A stretch of 6,072 nt of DNA from Prevotellaceae bacterium (GTDB lineage: Bacteria; Bacteroidota; Bacteroidia; Bacteroidales; Paludibacteraceae). This document shows, piece after piece, positions 1-6,011 of this stretch. The notes under the pieces were generated by a model, which was not told the origin of the DNA, made no database searches, and worked only from the letters and a program-made list of their open reading frames with translations. Positions within the stretch are counted from its first letter, which is position 1, and the number at the start of each line of letters is the position of its first letter. The translations under genes were made by a program, and so were the position numbers. The stretch is from positions 1 through 6,072 of the forward strand of contig JAIRTG010000137.1 of the NCBI GenBank assembly GCA_031255055.1, in the 5' to 3' direction.

Positions 1-330
1 TTCGCTGTCGCCATAAGGTTTATGCCCTCGATTCGGGAAGACTTTAGATGCCTGAAAGACAGCCTCCGGGTACGCAATGTTTCAGTATCCGCATGGAGTT
101 TTTTGTGCCGTCCCATACAAACTATTGAGTATATGCTTGTGCCTATTTTGATACGCAGTTATAAAATTTCCGATGAACTCGCGGCTTCGGCCATGATACG
201 CGGGATTGACAGCGGAAAGCCGAAAACAATACTTTACCCTCTTAAATTCGGCATACAGGATTTTATAATAGCTGTTGTTCTGTTTGCCGTTATTTGCGGC
301 CTGTTATATTATCAGTATGAAATAATTTAA
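1..330 (+). CDS. ECF transporter T component (EcfT/CbiQ-like), 3' part only
   Basis: This is the C-terminal 109 codons of a transmembrane coupling protein. The frame is open to the left edge, so the true start lies outside the window and the ATG at 22 is an internal methionine. In ECF importers the T subunit links the ATPase pair to the substrate-binding S subunit through two cytoplasmic helices, each ending near an Ala-Arg-Gly motif. Visible here is RFMPSIREDF, typical of the segment before the first coupling helix, followed by SLRVRNV where the first motif is expected. The second motif reads AMIRG at visible residues 64-68. A hydrophobic helix (about 88-104) precedes the C-terminus. The first motif has RVRN in place of the usual RARG. 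The stop TAA overlaps the ribosome binding site of the S component 13 bases downstream, so the two are co-transcribed. The family assignment is fairly secure; the substrate cannot be read from this subunit. Confidence 0.82.
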   Translation, partial: FAVAIRFMPSIREDFRCLKDSLRVRNVSVSAWSFLCRPIQTIEYMLVPILIRSYKISDELAASAMIRGIDSGKPKTILYPLKFGIQDFIIAVVLFAVICGLLYYQYEII

Positions 331-337
331 AGGAGAT
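329..337 (+). promoter_or_regulatory. Ribosome binding site of the S component
   Basis: AAAGGAGAT starts inside the TAA stop of the T component and ends 6 bases before the ATG at 344. It fixes that start and suggests translational coupling between the two ECF subunits. Confidence 0.8.
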
Positions 338-343
338 GTTACA

Positions 344-955
344 ATGAACAGCAATACAGGAAAAGAACACAGACTTACCGCGAAAGACCTGATTAACATT
401 GGCATTTTTGTTTCAATCTATCTTGTAACTTATGCCATTGTATCCATTATCGTGGGATTGACCGCAATCGGGGTACTTGTATGCACCTCAATTGCTTCAC
501 TGTTTACCGGAACCATCTATATGCTGATGGCGGTCAAAGTAAGAAAACGCGGTGTGTTTTTTATCGCGGGAATGGCTACAGCACTTTTGACGCTTTCAAG
601 CGGCAATATTTTCGGTATTGTTGGGGCGGTCATTGCGGCGATTGTTTCAGAATGTATTGCTAACAGAAATCATTATGGTAATATTTCCGATCTCGTACTC
701 GCATTTGTTGCCACAAATGTAATTTCATTTGTAAGCTATATGCTGCCCATGTATGGTGCAACACAGGACTATATAGCAACGGTGATGGTTCGCTGGAATT
801 TAAGCCAGGAAATAATAGACACTTACGTAAAATATTTGAATTGGCGCACTTTCGGCATAACAGTCGTAGTCAGTATTGTTACGGCGCTTATTGGCGCGGT
901 GATTGGTATCAAAATATTGAACAAGCATTTCAGAAAGGCGGGGCTTATCAAATGA
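344..955 (+). CDS. ECF transporter S component, MptD/Trep_Strep family
   Basis: This 203-residue integral membrane protein has about six hydrophobic segments (roughly 16-37, 41-64, 70-88, 89-105, 115-137 and 168-192) and a basic C-terminus (KHFRKAGLIK). Size, helix count and the N-terminal pattern LTAKDLINIGIF match the MptD/Trep_Strep family of putative S components, which bind the substrate in ECF importers. The N-terminal helix carries small residues, as expected for contact with the T subunit. A longer loop (about 138-167) between the last two helices may help cover the ligand. It lies directly after the T component and before an ABC pair. Members of this family are poorly characterised; ECF systems in streptococci and lactobacilli have been tied to heme uptake, so iron or heme is a reasonable guess, but the ligand is not shown here. 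Local composition is AT-rich (21 G/C in the 60 bases 661-720). Confidence 0.82.
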   Translation: MNSNTGKEHRLTAKDLINIGIFVSIYLVTYAIVSIIVGLTAIGVLVCTSIASLFTGTIYMLMAVKVRKRGVFFIAGMATALLTLSSGNIFGIVGAVIAAIVSECIANRNHYGNISDLVLAFVATNVISFVSYMLPMYGATQDYIATVMVRWNLSQEIIDTYVKYLNWRTFGITVVVSIVTALIGAVIGIKILNKHFRKAGLIK

Positions 956-1023
956 AAAAACATGACGGAGCGCCACTTGGGAATAAACAGGAAAGGAGAA
1001 TGCAGTGGAAACGAAAACACTAA
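952..1023 (+). CDS. Possible 23-residue coupled small ORF (uncertain)
   Basis: An ATG overlaps the S-component stop as ATGA and opens a 23-codon frame that ends 19 bases inside the next gene. The product would be basic and hydrophilic: it begins MKKHDGAPLG and ends in MQWKRKH. No clear Shine-Dalgarno lies at the usual distance (AAAGG sits about 14 bases upstream), so it would depend on re-initiation after the S component. It could be a real small protein, a translational relay that delivers ribosomes to the ABC gene, or just spacer. The third option cannot be excluded. Confidence 0.22.
   Translation: MKKHDGAPLGNKQERRMQWKRKH
992..999 (+). promoter_or_regulatory. Ribosome binding site deciding the GTG start of the first ABC gene
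   Basis: AAAGGAGA lies 5 bases before the GTG at 1005. The nearby ATG at 1000 is in another frame and closes after eight codons, so GTG is the best start for the 580-residue frame. Confidence 0.72.
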
Positions 1024-2747
1024 TCAAACAGATCAAGGCTAAAAACCGTGTCTCGAATATGTATGTATTTGTAAGCGTACTATCCGGCATTGGGACTACG
1101 CTGTTGACCGTCCTGCTGGTTCATCTGCTTTTTTCGGGAGAGCTTACGCGGGAGGGAATATGGCGGATTGGCGCGGGAATAATCATCCTGCAAGGCGCAA
1201 AAGCGGTCTTCAATGCCACGGGTCTCTGGCAGGCGCACCGCGCAGCATACAAGTCCCTTGCGGACCTACGGCTTGACATTATCGGCCATTTGAAAAAGCT
1301 GCCCCTCAGATTTTTTCAAAAACGCATGACGGGGGATCTGACCAATATTGTCGGCCATGACGTGGAGCAAATTGAGCTTTACCTCGCTCACGCGCAGCCG
1401 GAAATCATCGCCACAACGCTTATTGCCGCGCTTATTTCAGTTATGATGTTCATAGTTGATTGGCGCTTAGCGTTCTGCCTACTCGCGCCTGTTGCCGTGG
1501 CGCTGGGGCTGCTGGCGTTGCTGTTCGCACTTTGGAGCGGCCTGCTCGCACAGTATAATCAGGCAACAAAGGAAATGGCGGAAAACCTGATGGAATATAC
1601 CGCCATTATACCGGCGGTTAAAGCATTTTCCAAATCGGAGCGCAAGAGCGGCGCGTTGATTGCTCATATCAAAAACTATGTGAAGGCTGTGCGCCGAATG
1701 ATGCTTGGCGTTTCCATCCCACAGGGCATCATACTGACGGTTTTACAAACGGGCGTATTTCTCGTGATTGTCTATGGAATTCATCTGCTCCCTGGCGGCA
1801 TCTCCGTTACACGCTTTGTGCTGGCTTTAGTGCTGTCCATTGCTTTTTCCGCCGCTATGATAAAATATATGTCCTACGAACACGCGCGTATCTTGCTGAA
1901 CCGTTCGGCGGCAAATATTGTGAGTATTACCGGCGAGGCCGCCACGCCAGAAAACGGCGGAACAACGCTTGCTAACGGCGATATTGCCTTTGAAGATGTT
2001 ACCTTCAGCTACGATGGGCGTGAGGACGCGCTTAGAAATGTCAACGCGGTATTCCGGCGGGGAGAAATAAGCGCAATTGTCGGATCGTCCGGTTCGGGAA
2101 AAACCACGATTGCCAATCTTATGATGGGTCTTTGGAAAGCGGAAACCGGCAGGGTGGCTATAGGCGGAAAAAACATCGCGGATGCAGACGAACATGAACT
2201 AACAAAACTTGTTTCTATCGTTCAACAGGAGAGCTTTCTGTTTAATACTTCTATTGAGGACAATATCGCCATAGGACGGCAGGGGGCAAGCCGGGAAGAT
2301 GTTGTCAAGGTGGCAAAGCTGGCCTGTATCCACGAGACGATCATCGCTCTGCCGGATGGATACGATACTGTTGTTGGCGAGGGCGGGGTGAAGCTGTCGG
2401 GCGGTGAGAAACAGCGTATCGCCATCGCACGGGTGATTCTGAAAAACACGCCGGTTATTATTCTTGATGAAGCAACGGCGGCTATTGACCCGTATAACGA
2501 ACAGTTAATCCAGGAAGCGATTATAAACCTTTCCCGTAATAAGACGCTCATTGTGATCGCGCACCACCTCTCCGCGATTATGGGCGCGGATCAGATTATT
2601 GTTATGGACGGGGGGCATATTGCCGCCGCCGGAAAACACGGAGACTTGATAGAAAGCTGCCCGCTGTACGCAGAGATGATAGCGGCGCAGGAGGCCGTTG
2701 ACCGGTGGGACATCAAGGCTCCAGCGGTATCCGGGGAGGGCATATAA
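1005..2747 (+). CDS. ABC transporter, fused membrane domain and ATPase (YbtP/IrtA-like class), first of a pair
   Basis: This 580-residue half transporter has an N-terminal exporter-type membrane domain (about 1-300, six helices) and a C-terminal nucleotide-binding domain (about 325-565). ATPase motifs are complete: A-loop FSYDG near 335-339, Walker A GSSGSGKT at 360-367, Q-loop glutamines at 407-408, signature LSGGE at 464-468, Walker B VIILDE with catalytic Glu489, D-loop AAID and switch His520. The coupling segment RFFQKRMTGDLTNIVGHDVEQIE (103-125) is typical of type-I exporter folds. It starts with GTG at a good ribosome binding site and its stop abuts the next gene, so the two products probably form a heterodimer in the cytoplasmic membrane. 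Such pairs usually export lipids, peptides or drugs, but YbtP/YbtQ and IrtA/IrtB import ferric siderophores. Import is favoured here because an ECF module and a PchR/YbtA-like regulator adjoin. Direction and substrate remain inferences. Confidence 0.88.
   Translation: METKTLIKQIKAKNRVSNMYVFVSVLSGIGTTLLTVLLVHLLFSGELTREGIWRIGAGIIILQGAKAVFNATGLWQAHRAAYKSLADLRLDIIGHLKKLPLRFFQKRMTGDLTNIVGHDVEQIELYLAHAQPEIIATTLIAALISVMMFIVDWRLAFCLLAPVAVALGLLALLFALWSGLLAQYNQATKEMAENLMEYTAIIPAVKAFSKSERKSGALIAHIKNYVKAVRRMMLGVSIPQGIILTVLQTGVFLVIVYGIHLLPGGISVTRFVLALVLSIAFSAAMIKYMSYEHARILLNRSAANIVSITGEAATPENGGTTLANGDIAFEDVTFSYDGREDALRNVNAVFRRGEISAIVGSSGSGKTTIANLMMGLWKAETGRVAIGGKNIADADEHELTKLVSIVQQESFLFNTSIEDNIAIGRQGASREDVVKVAKLACIHETIIALPDGYDTVVGEGGVKLSGGEKQRIAIARVILKNTPVIILDEATAAIDPYNEQLIQEAIINLSRNKTLIVIAHHLSAIMGADQIIVMDGGHIAAAGKHGDLIESCPLYAEMIAAQEAVDRWDIKAPAVSGEGI
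2733..2739 (+). promoter_or_regulatory. Ribosome binding site of the second ABC gene inside the first
   Basis: GGGGAGG lies within the last codons of the first ABC gene, 8 bases before the ATG at 2748. With the stop and start fused as TAAATG, it implies coupled translation and a near 1:1 ratio of the two subunits. Confidence 0.7.
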
Positions 2748-4478
2748 ATGTTCAAGAAAATACTCAGCTTTACAAGCCCGGCGGGCAAGGCGCTTATCGC
2801 CGCCGCTACTATTAGCTTTGCCGCCGGGGAACTGCTTTGGGCCTGTCTTATCTATCTTGCGGTAAACGCCTTGTTTAGTATCATGCTTGGCGGTACAGTT
2901 GATTTGGGAAAGCTGATTACATCTGGCGTTATACTGCTTGCGGCGAAGACCGTTTTTTCCATTATCGCTGATCTGGCTAAACACTATGCGGGATTCAACG
3001 TTGTTGAAAACGTGCGCGTCCGCCTGATCCGTAAACTGAAAAAACTGTCCCTCGGTTTCTTCACACAGGAACGGCTGGGAAAACTTAACACGGTAGTCCA
3101 CAAGGACGTGGAAAATCTAGAAGGCATGGTCGGACATTTTTTATGCGTTATGTGGAGCGATATTGCGGTCGCGCTGGTTATGGGCGCGTGGCTGTTCGGT
3201 AAGAACTGGGCGCTCGGTCTGTGCATGATTTCGCTTCTGCCACTTGCCGTTATTGCCTTGTTACTGGGGCTGAGAAAAAGCGGGATTGCGCAAAAAAGGA
3301 CGAATGATGATTTGGCTGATATGGTGAGTCTATTTGTCGAATACGCAAAAGGCATTCCCTTGATGAAGGCATTTTCAGAGAACAGCGCCTTCACGCAAAA
3401 ACTTAAAGAAAGTATTGAAAAATTCGGCGGGAGCAGCGCGACGCAAGCCAAAGTGATAGCGGGTTATACCGGCCGCTTTAGCTTTTTCCTTGAGCTCTCC
3501 GCCGCCGTCATGCTCATCACCGGCGCCTTTCTTGCGTACAAGGGGACGGTCGATACGGATGTCTTCCTGTACTTCGTTATTTTTTCAAGCGTTTTCTATA
3601 AACCCTTCTCCAAGCTGGAACTCTATTTTTTGGAATTTGTAAAAATCAGGGATAGTTACCGCCGTGTTGCCGCCGTGTTACAAACTCCCCCTGTGCCGAA
3701 TCCAAAAGAGCCGCGAAACGCGAAGGAATTTGATATTACCTTTGAGAACGTTGGTTTTGCCTATAAATCGGGTGAGAGAGATGAATTCTCCCTGCGAGAT
3801 GTCAACTTTCATGTTCCGCCCGGAAGTCTGACCGCGCTTGTCGGGCCGTCCGGTTCCGGGAAAACGACCGTTACGAATCTTTTGCTGCGGTTTTGGGATG
3901 TGCAAACCGGCAGCGTCAAAATCGGCAATGTCGATATTCGTGATATGGATTACGAAGATCTGCTGGATCGTATAAGTATCGTTATGCAGAATGTCTATCT
4001 TGCCTCGGGCAGTATTTTGGACAATATAAAAATCGGCAAAAGTGAAGCGATACGGGAAGAAGTAATTGAGGCGGCAAAACGCGCCCAAATACATGATTTT
4101 ATTTCCGGTCTGCCAGAAGGCTATGATACCATCGTTGGAGAAAACGGCGTAGGTTTATCAGGAGGCCAGAAGCAGCGTATCTCTATAGCCCGCGCATTTA
4201 TCAAAAACGCGCCGATTGTGGTATTAGACGAGATTACAAGCAATGTCGATCCGGTGAACGAAACAAAAATCCAGAGGGCGATCAGTACCCTTGCCAAAGA
4301 CAGGACGGTACTTGTAATTGCCCATCATTTACGAACTATCCGTGGGGCAGATCAAATTATCGTATTTAACGGAGGGCGTATTGAGGGAAAAGGAGCCCAT
4401 GAGGAACTTTTGAAAAACCAGGGTCTTTATCATGCCCTGTGGACCGCCCAGGAACAGGCGAAAGGATGGAAATTATAG
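2748..4478 (+). CDS. ABC transporter, fused membrane domain and ATPase (YbtQ/IrtB-like class), second of a pair
   Basis: This 576-residue partner of the preceding gene has the same layout: membrane domain about 1-305 and ATPase domain about 328-570. Motifs are A-loop FAYKSG near 337-342, Walker A GPSGSGKT at 366-373, Q-loop Gln414, signature LSGGQ at 470-474, Walker B IVVLDE with Glu495, D-loop SNVDP and switch His526. A coupling segment RLGKLNTVVHKDVENLEG (109-126) matches the one in the partner. Both ATPase domains keep the catalytic glutamate, switch histidine and LSGG signature, so neither composite ATP site looks degenerate, unlike many heterodimeric exporters. Both carry IAHHL where many relatives have IAHRL. 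The gene starts directly after the stop of its partner and closes the operon. No solute-binding protein is encoded in the window, which fits exporter-fold importers that take ligand directly from the membrane or outer face. Substrate unknown; iron chelate or heme inferred from context. Confidence 0.88.
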   Translation: MFKKILSFTSPAGKALIAAATISFAAGELLWACLIYLAVNALFSIMLGGTVDLGKLITSGVILLAAKTVFSIIADLAKHYAGFNVVENVRVRLIRKLKKLSLGFFTQERLGKLNTVVHKDVENLEGMVGHFLCVMWSDIAVALVMGAWLFGKNWALGLCMISLLPLAVIALLLGLRKSGIAQKRTNDDLADMVSLFVEYAKGIPLMKAFSENSAFTQKLKESIEKFGGSSATQAKVIAGYTGRFSFFLELSAAVMLITGAFLAYKGTVDTDVFLYFVIFSSVFYKPFSKLELYFLEFVKIRDSYRRVAAVLQTPPVPNPKEPRNAKEFDITFENVGFAYKSGERDEFSLRDVNFHVPPGSLTALVGPSGSGKTTVTNLLLRFWDVQTGSVKIGNVDIRDMDYEDLLDRISIVMQNVYLASGSILDNIKIGKSEAIREEVIEAAKRAQIHDFISGLPEGYDTIVGENGVGLSGGQKQRISIARAFIKNAPIVVLDEITSNVDPVNETKIQRAISTLAKDRTVLVIAHHLRTIRGADQIIVFNGGRIEGKGAHEELLKNQGLYHALWTAQEQAKGWKL

Positions 4479-4540
4479 CCGGAAAACAGCCCTTTGCATA
4501 TAATTGGTTGGTTAAAAGTTTCTCATGTCCGATTTCAAAG

Positions 4541-4549
4541 TAGATAATG
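4541..4549 (+). repeat. 9-base direct repeat, left copy
   Basis: TAGATAATG recurs exactly at 4574-4582 on the other side of the hairpin. It could be chance in AT-rich DNA, a protein site pair, or the footprint of a small insertion. Confidence 0.45.
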
Positions 4550-4567
4550 CCGCCTTGGAAAAGGCGG
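4550..4567. terminator. Hairpin, possible bidirectional terminator
   Basis: CCGCCTT and AAGGCGG form a perfect 7-bp stem closed by a GGAA (GNRA-type) tetraloop. It lies 72 bases after the ABC operon stop and 23 bases beyond the stop of the convergent AraC-type gene. Neither side has a proper T-tract, so intrinsic termination would be weak; it may instead act as a 3' end stabiliser. Position favours a terminator role. Confidence 0.45.
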
Positions 4568-4573
4568 TAAGAA

Positions 4574-4582
4574 TAGATAATG
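4574..4582 (+). repeat. 9-base direct repeat, right copy
   Basis: This is the second exact copy of TAGATAATG, 24 bases after the end of the first, with the hairpin between them. Confidence 0.45.
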
Positions 4583-4589
4583 TTCATAT

Positions 4590-5570
4590 TTAACATGGTT
4601 TGTTTCTGGAATTTCTATATTCTGAAGGGGTAACGCCAAAGGTATCCCGGAATATTTCAGAAAACCGTCCGGGACTCTTACAACCGACACTTTTTGCAAT
4701 CATATAAAACGGTTCATCAGTGGTCTCAATTTTATGTAACGCTTTTTTCATACGAACTTTTTGTACATACTCGTGAATAGTACAACCAAACGCGGTTTGG
4801 AAATCATTTTGCAATTTTGCGGGGCTTACATGGACACAAGAGCTTATATCTGAAATCCTTGGAGAATTCGCAATACTAGCATCAATAATTCTTTTGACCT
4901 CATTCACTACCGAAAAATCATGATGTTTCAATATATGGATTTTATTCCGCCTTGCAGGAAAAGTATGTTTTTTTGAAATCAAAAATAATATCTCCGCAAC
5001 CTTGCTCTCGTAGTACAACCCGGATTCAATTCCAAATTTCATGCCTTGTTTTATCTGATTAAACACAATCTGCAAGTCAGGATCGGCATAATTCGTATTG
5101 TCAAATTGGGGCAGGCTATCCAGGTTCAAATTATCATCGGGAAATCTTTGCTTCAAGTAATGATTGTAAAATTTGTCAAAAGCAAATATTCTGATTCCAT
5201 GAATAGGTTTATTGGCTGGAAATGTGAGATTAGCTTCAATACCTCTGTTTTTACAAATATATACACCTCTGCTTACGGAATATTCATTTGAAAGCGCATC
5301 CTGATACAATGCTTTGCCTGATTCGGAATAAAAAATCTTTATAAAAGGGATTGAGGTTTGATACCATATTGATACAGGAGAAAAATAGTGGCAATCCACT
5401 TGTTCTATAAATAATACGTTGTGGAAAAATAACTGCTTGATGTGTCCTTGAGCAAGTTCACCATTTCCCCGGAAATAACGGCAATATTTCGATTTCTCGC
5501 TTTTTATGAAGAAAATATCTTCTGATTGGACAATATGATCTTTTCCATCAATAGTGATTGTTGACTGCAT
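4590..5570 (-). CDS. AraC-family transcriptional regulator (PchR/YbtA-like layout)
   Basis: This 326-residue protein has a variable N-terminal sensing region (about 1-215) and a C-terminal AraC/XylS DNA-binding domain (about 219-320). Two helix-turn-helix units are visible: SDISSCVHVSPAKLQNDF around 240-257, and IAKSVGCKSPGRFSEIFRD around 291-309, ending in the family hallmark FGVTPSEYR. The N-terminal region does not show a clear sugar-type cupin pattern. The overall length and layout resemble PchR/YbtA-type regulators, which sense ferric siderophores and activate uptake genes; this is a resemblance, not proof. The gene converges on the ABC/ECF operon and is its most likely regulator. It is strongly AT-rich (18 G/C in the 60 bases 5161-5220), unlike the ABC pair. 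The ATG at 5570 has AGGA at 5 bases. The frame stays open for 11 more codons upstream but has no start there. Confidence 0.86.
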   Translation of the reverse strand: MQSTITIDGKDHIVQSEDIFFIKSEKSKYCRYFRGNGELAQGHIKQLFFHNVLFIEQVDCHYFSPVSIWYQTSIPFIKIFYSESGKALYQDALSNEYSVSRGVYICKNRGIEANLTFPANKPIHGIRIFAFDKFYNHYLKQRFPDDNLNLDSLPQFDNTNYADPDLQIVFNQIKQGMKFGIESGLYYESKVAEILFLISKKHTFPARRNKIHILKHHDFSVVNEVKRIIDASIANSPRISDISSCVHVSPAKLQNDFQTAFGCTIHEYVQKVRMKKALHKIETTDEPFYMIAKSVGCKSPGRFSEIFRDTFGVTPSEYRNSRNKPC

Positions 5571-5640
5571 TTTTATCCTGCTCTCCGCTATACTCGTGGA
5601 GTCCTATGCGGCGGCTCCTTGTTTTATACCGCTCTCGGTT
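5571..5640 (-). promoter_or_regulatory. Structured leader of the AraC-type gene
   Basis: On the minus strand the leader contains a strong Shine-Dalgarno-like AAGGAG (5615-5620) and can fold in two exclusive ways. GGAGCC pairs with GG-A-CTCC (5598-5618, one bulged A), which hides the AAGGAG. Alternatively the same CTCC (5598-5601) pairs with GGAG at 5583-5586, next to the start of the gene. A switch of this kind would suit a regulator that controls its own level, but the second stem has only 4 pairs, so this is a suggestion. No known riboswitch class is recognised. Confidence 0.3.
5576..5579 (-). promoter_or_regulatory. Weak ribosome binding site of the AraC-type gene
   Basis: AGGA lies 5 bases before the ATG. 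It is weaker than the AAGGAG further upstream at 5615-5620, which has no start codon at a proper distance. Confidence 0.5.
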
Positions 5641-5644
5641 TTTC

Positions 5645-5673
5645 AATATACCACTAATACCCGGCGTGGGCAA
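5645..5673 (-). promoter_or_regulatory. Candidate promoter of the AraC-type gene
   Basis: On the minus strand, TTGCCC (5668-5673) and TATATT (5645-5650) are separated by 17 bases. The -10 matches five of six consensus bases and the -35 matches four. The -35 lies just 8 bases beyond the stop of the upstream 96-residue gene, and the transcript would carry a leader of about 70 bases. Confidence 0.45.
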
Positions 5674-5681
5674 GGGCGCAT

Positions 5682-5972
5682 TTAGAGGCGGCTCTTTATC
5701 TGCAAGCCGCCATTTACGGCAAAGGTTACGATGACTTCGAGATCCTCCGTCCGGTTGGTCAGGATTTGGGCGGCTTCCAACATGGCAAAAGAAGCGGTTT
5801 TATTGTCCGCTTTGAAGGTGATACTATCCTCCTCCACTGAAACGGCGATCCCATCCGGGTTTTCCAATGTTGTTTCAGTGATTGAGTCCTGGTCGTCCGG
5901 GGTCTCGATATTCACATAGAATACGGTTTTCCCCCGGAGCAAGGCGGCAATTTGGGCGGCTTTGGATTGCAT
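5682..5972 (-). CDS. Unrecognised 96-residue protein
   Basis: The start is taken at the ATG at 5972, which has GAGG 5 bases upstream. A TTG 39 bases further up is also in frame but overlaps the promoter -35 box, so it is less likely. The product is acidic and has no signal peptide or membrane segment. It opens with a short helix-like stretch (MQSKAAQIAALLRGK), continues with a strand-like region rich in Thr, Asp and Glu (about 18-60), has a second AAQI-containing helix (about 66-75) and ends in a strand-like VIVTFAVNGGLQIKSRL. This suggests a small alpha/beta fold. I do not recognise the family. It lies upstream of the AraC-type gene in the same direction with a 111-base gap that seems to hold a separate promoter, so a functional link is possible but not shown. 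GC content resembles the ABC genes rather than the AraC gene. Confidence 0.65.
   Translation of the reverse strand: MQSKAAQIAALLRGKTVFYVNIETPDDQDSITETTLENPDGIAVSVEEDSITFKADNKTASFAMLEAAQILTNRTEDLEVIVTFAVNGGLQIKSRL
5687..5711. repeat. Inverted repeat at the 3' end of the 96-residue gene
   Basis: GGCGGCT and AGCCGCC form a perfect 7-bp stem around an 11-base loop, just inside the coding end. No T-tract follows on the minus strand, so it is not a standard terminator. It may slow RNA decay or partly block read-through into the AraC-type gene. Confidence 0.35.
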
Positions 5973-5982
5973 AATAACCTCT

Positions 5983-6011
5983 ACTATAGCAATTTTGCGA
6001 AAATAAGTCAA
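5983..6011 (-). promoter_or_regulatory. Strong sigma-70/sigma-A type promoter of the 96-residue gene
   Basis: On the minus strand, TTGACT (6006-6011) and TATAGT (5983-5988) each match five of six consensus bases and are 17 bases apart. The expected start point, about 7 bases downstream, falls only about 4 bases before the ATG. The ribosome binding site would then lie in the promoter and not in the mRNA. Confidence 0.6.
5992..6004. promoter_or_regulatory. Candidate operator in the promoter spacer
   Basis: ATTTTGCGAAAAT is a 13-base inverted repeat (5-bp arms, GCG centre) lying entirely between the -35 and -10 boxes. A repressor bound there would block the promoter. It may also be chance in an A/T-rich spacer. 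Confidence 0.3.

Larger units (their letters stand above)
4479..4589. other. Convergent intergenic gap between the ABC operon and the araC-type gene
   Basis: These 111 bases separate two converging genes. No ORF or promoter is supported. The only clear structure is a small hairpin flanked by a 9-base direct repeat, listed separately; it is the natural place for both transcripts to end. Confidence 0.6.

Noticed and set aside
22..24. ATG at 22 as start of a 102-residue protein
   Set aside because: The frame is open to position 1 and the residues before it (RF of RFMP) belong to the conserved T-component segment, so it is an internal methionine.
800..1090. Minus-strand ORFs beneath the S component and ABC start
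   Set aside because: They lie opposite strongly supported membrane and ABC genes, have no ribosome binding site pattern and show no recognisable domain.
2505..3101. 198-residue minus-strand frame across the ABC-ABC junction
   Set aside because: It is antisense to two genes with full motif sets; its length is explained by the GC-rich codon pattern of the sense strand.
5046..5291. Plus-strand 81-residue frame within the AraC-type gene
   Set aside because: It is antisense to the regulator, whose frame is supported by two helix-turn-helix motifs.
5610..5961. Four copies of GGCGGCT (5610, 5687, 5769, 5955) as a repeat family
   Set aside because: Two encode the AAQI segments of the 96-residue protein with the same Ala codons and the spacing is irregular; no CRISPR-like or iteron order is seen.
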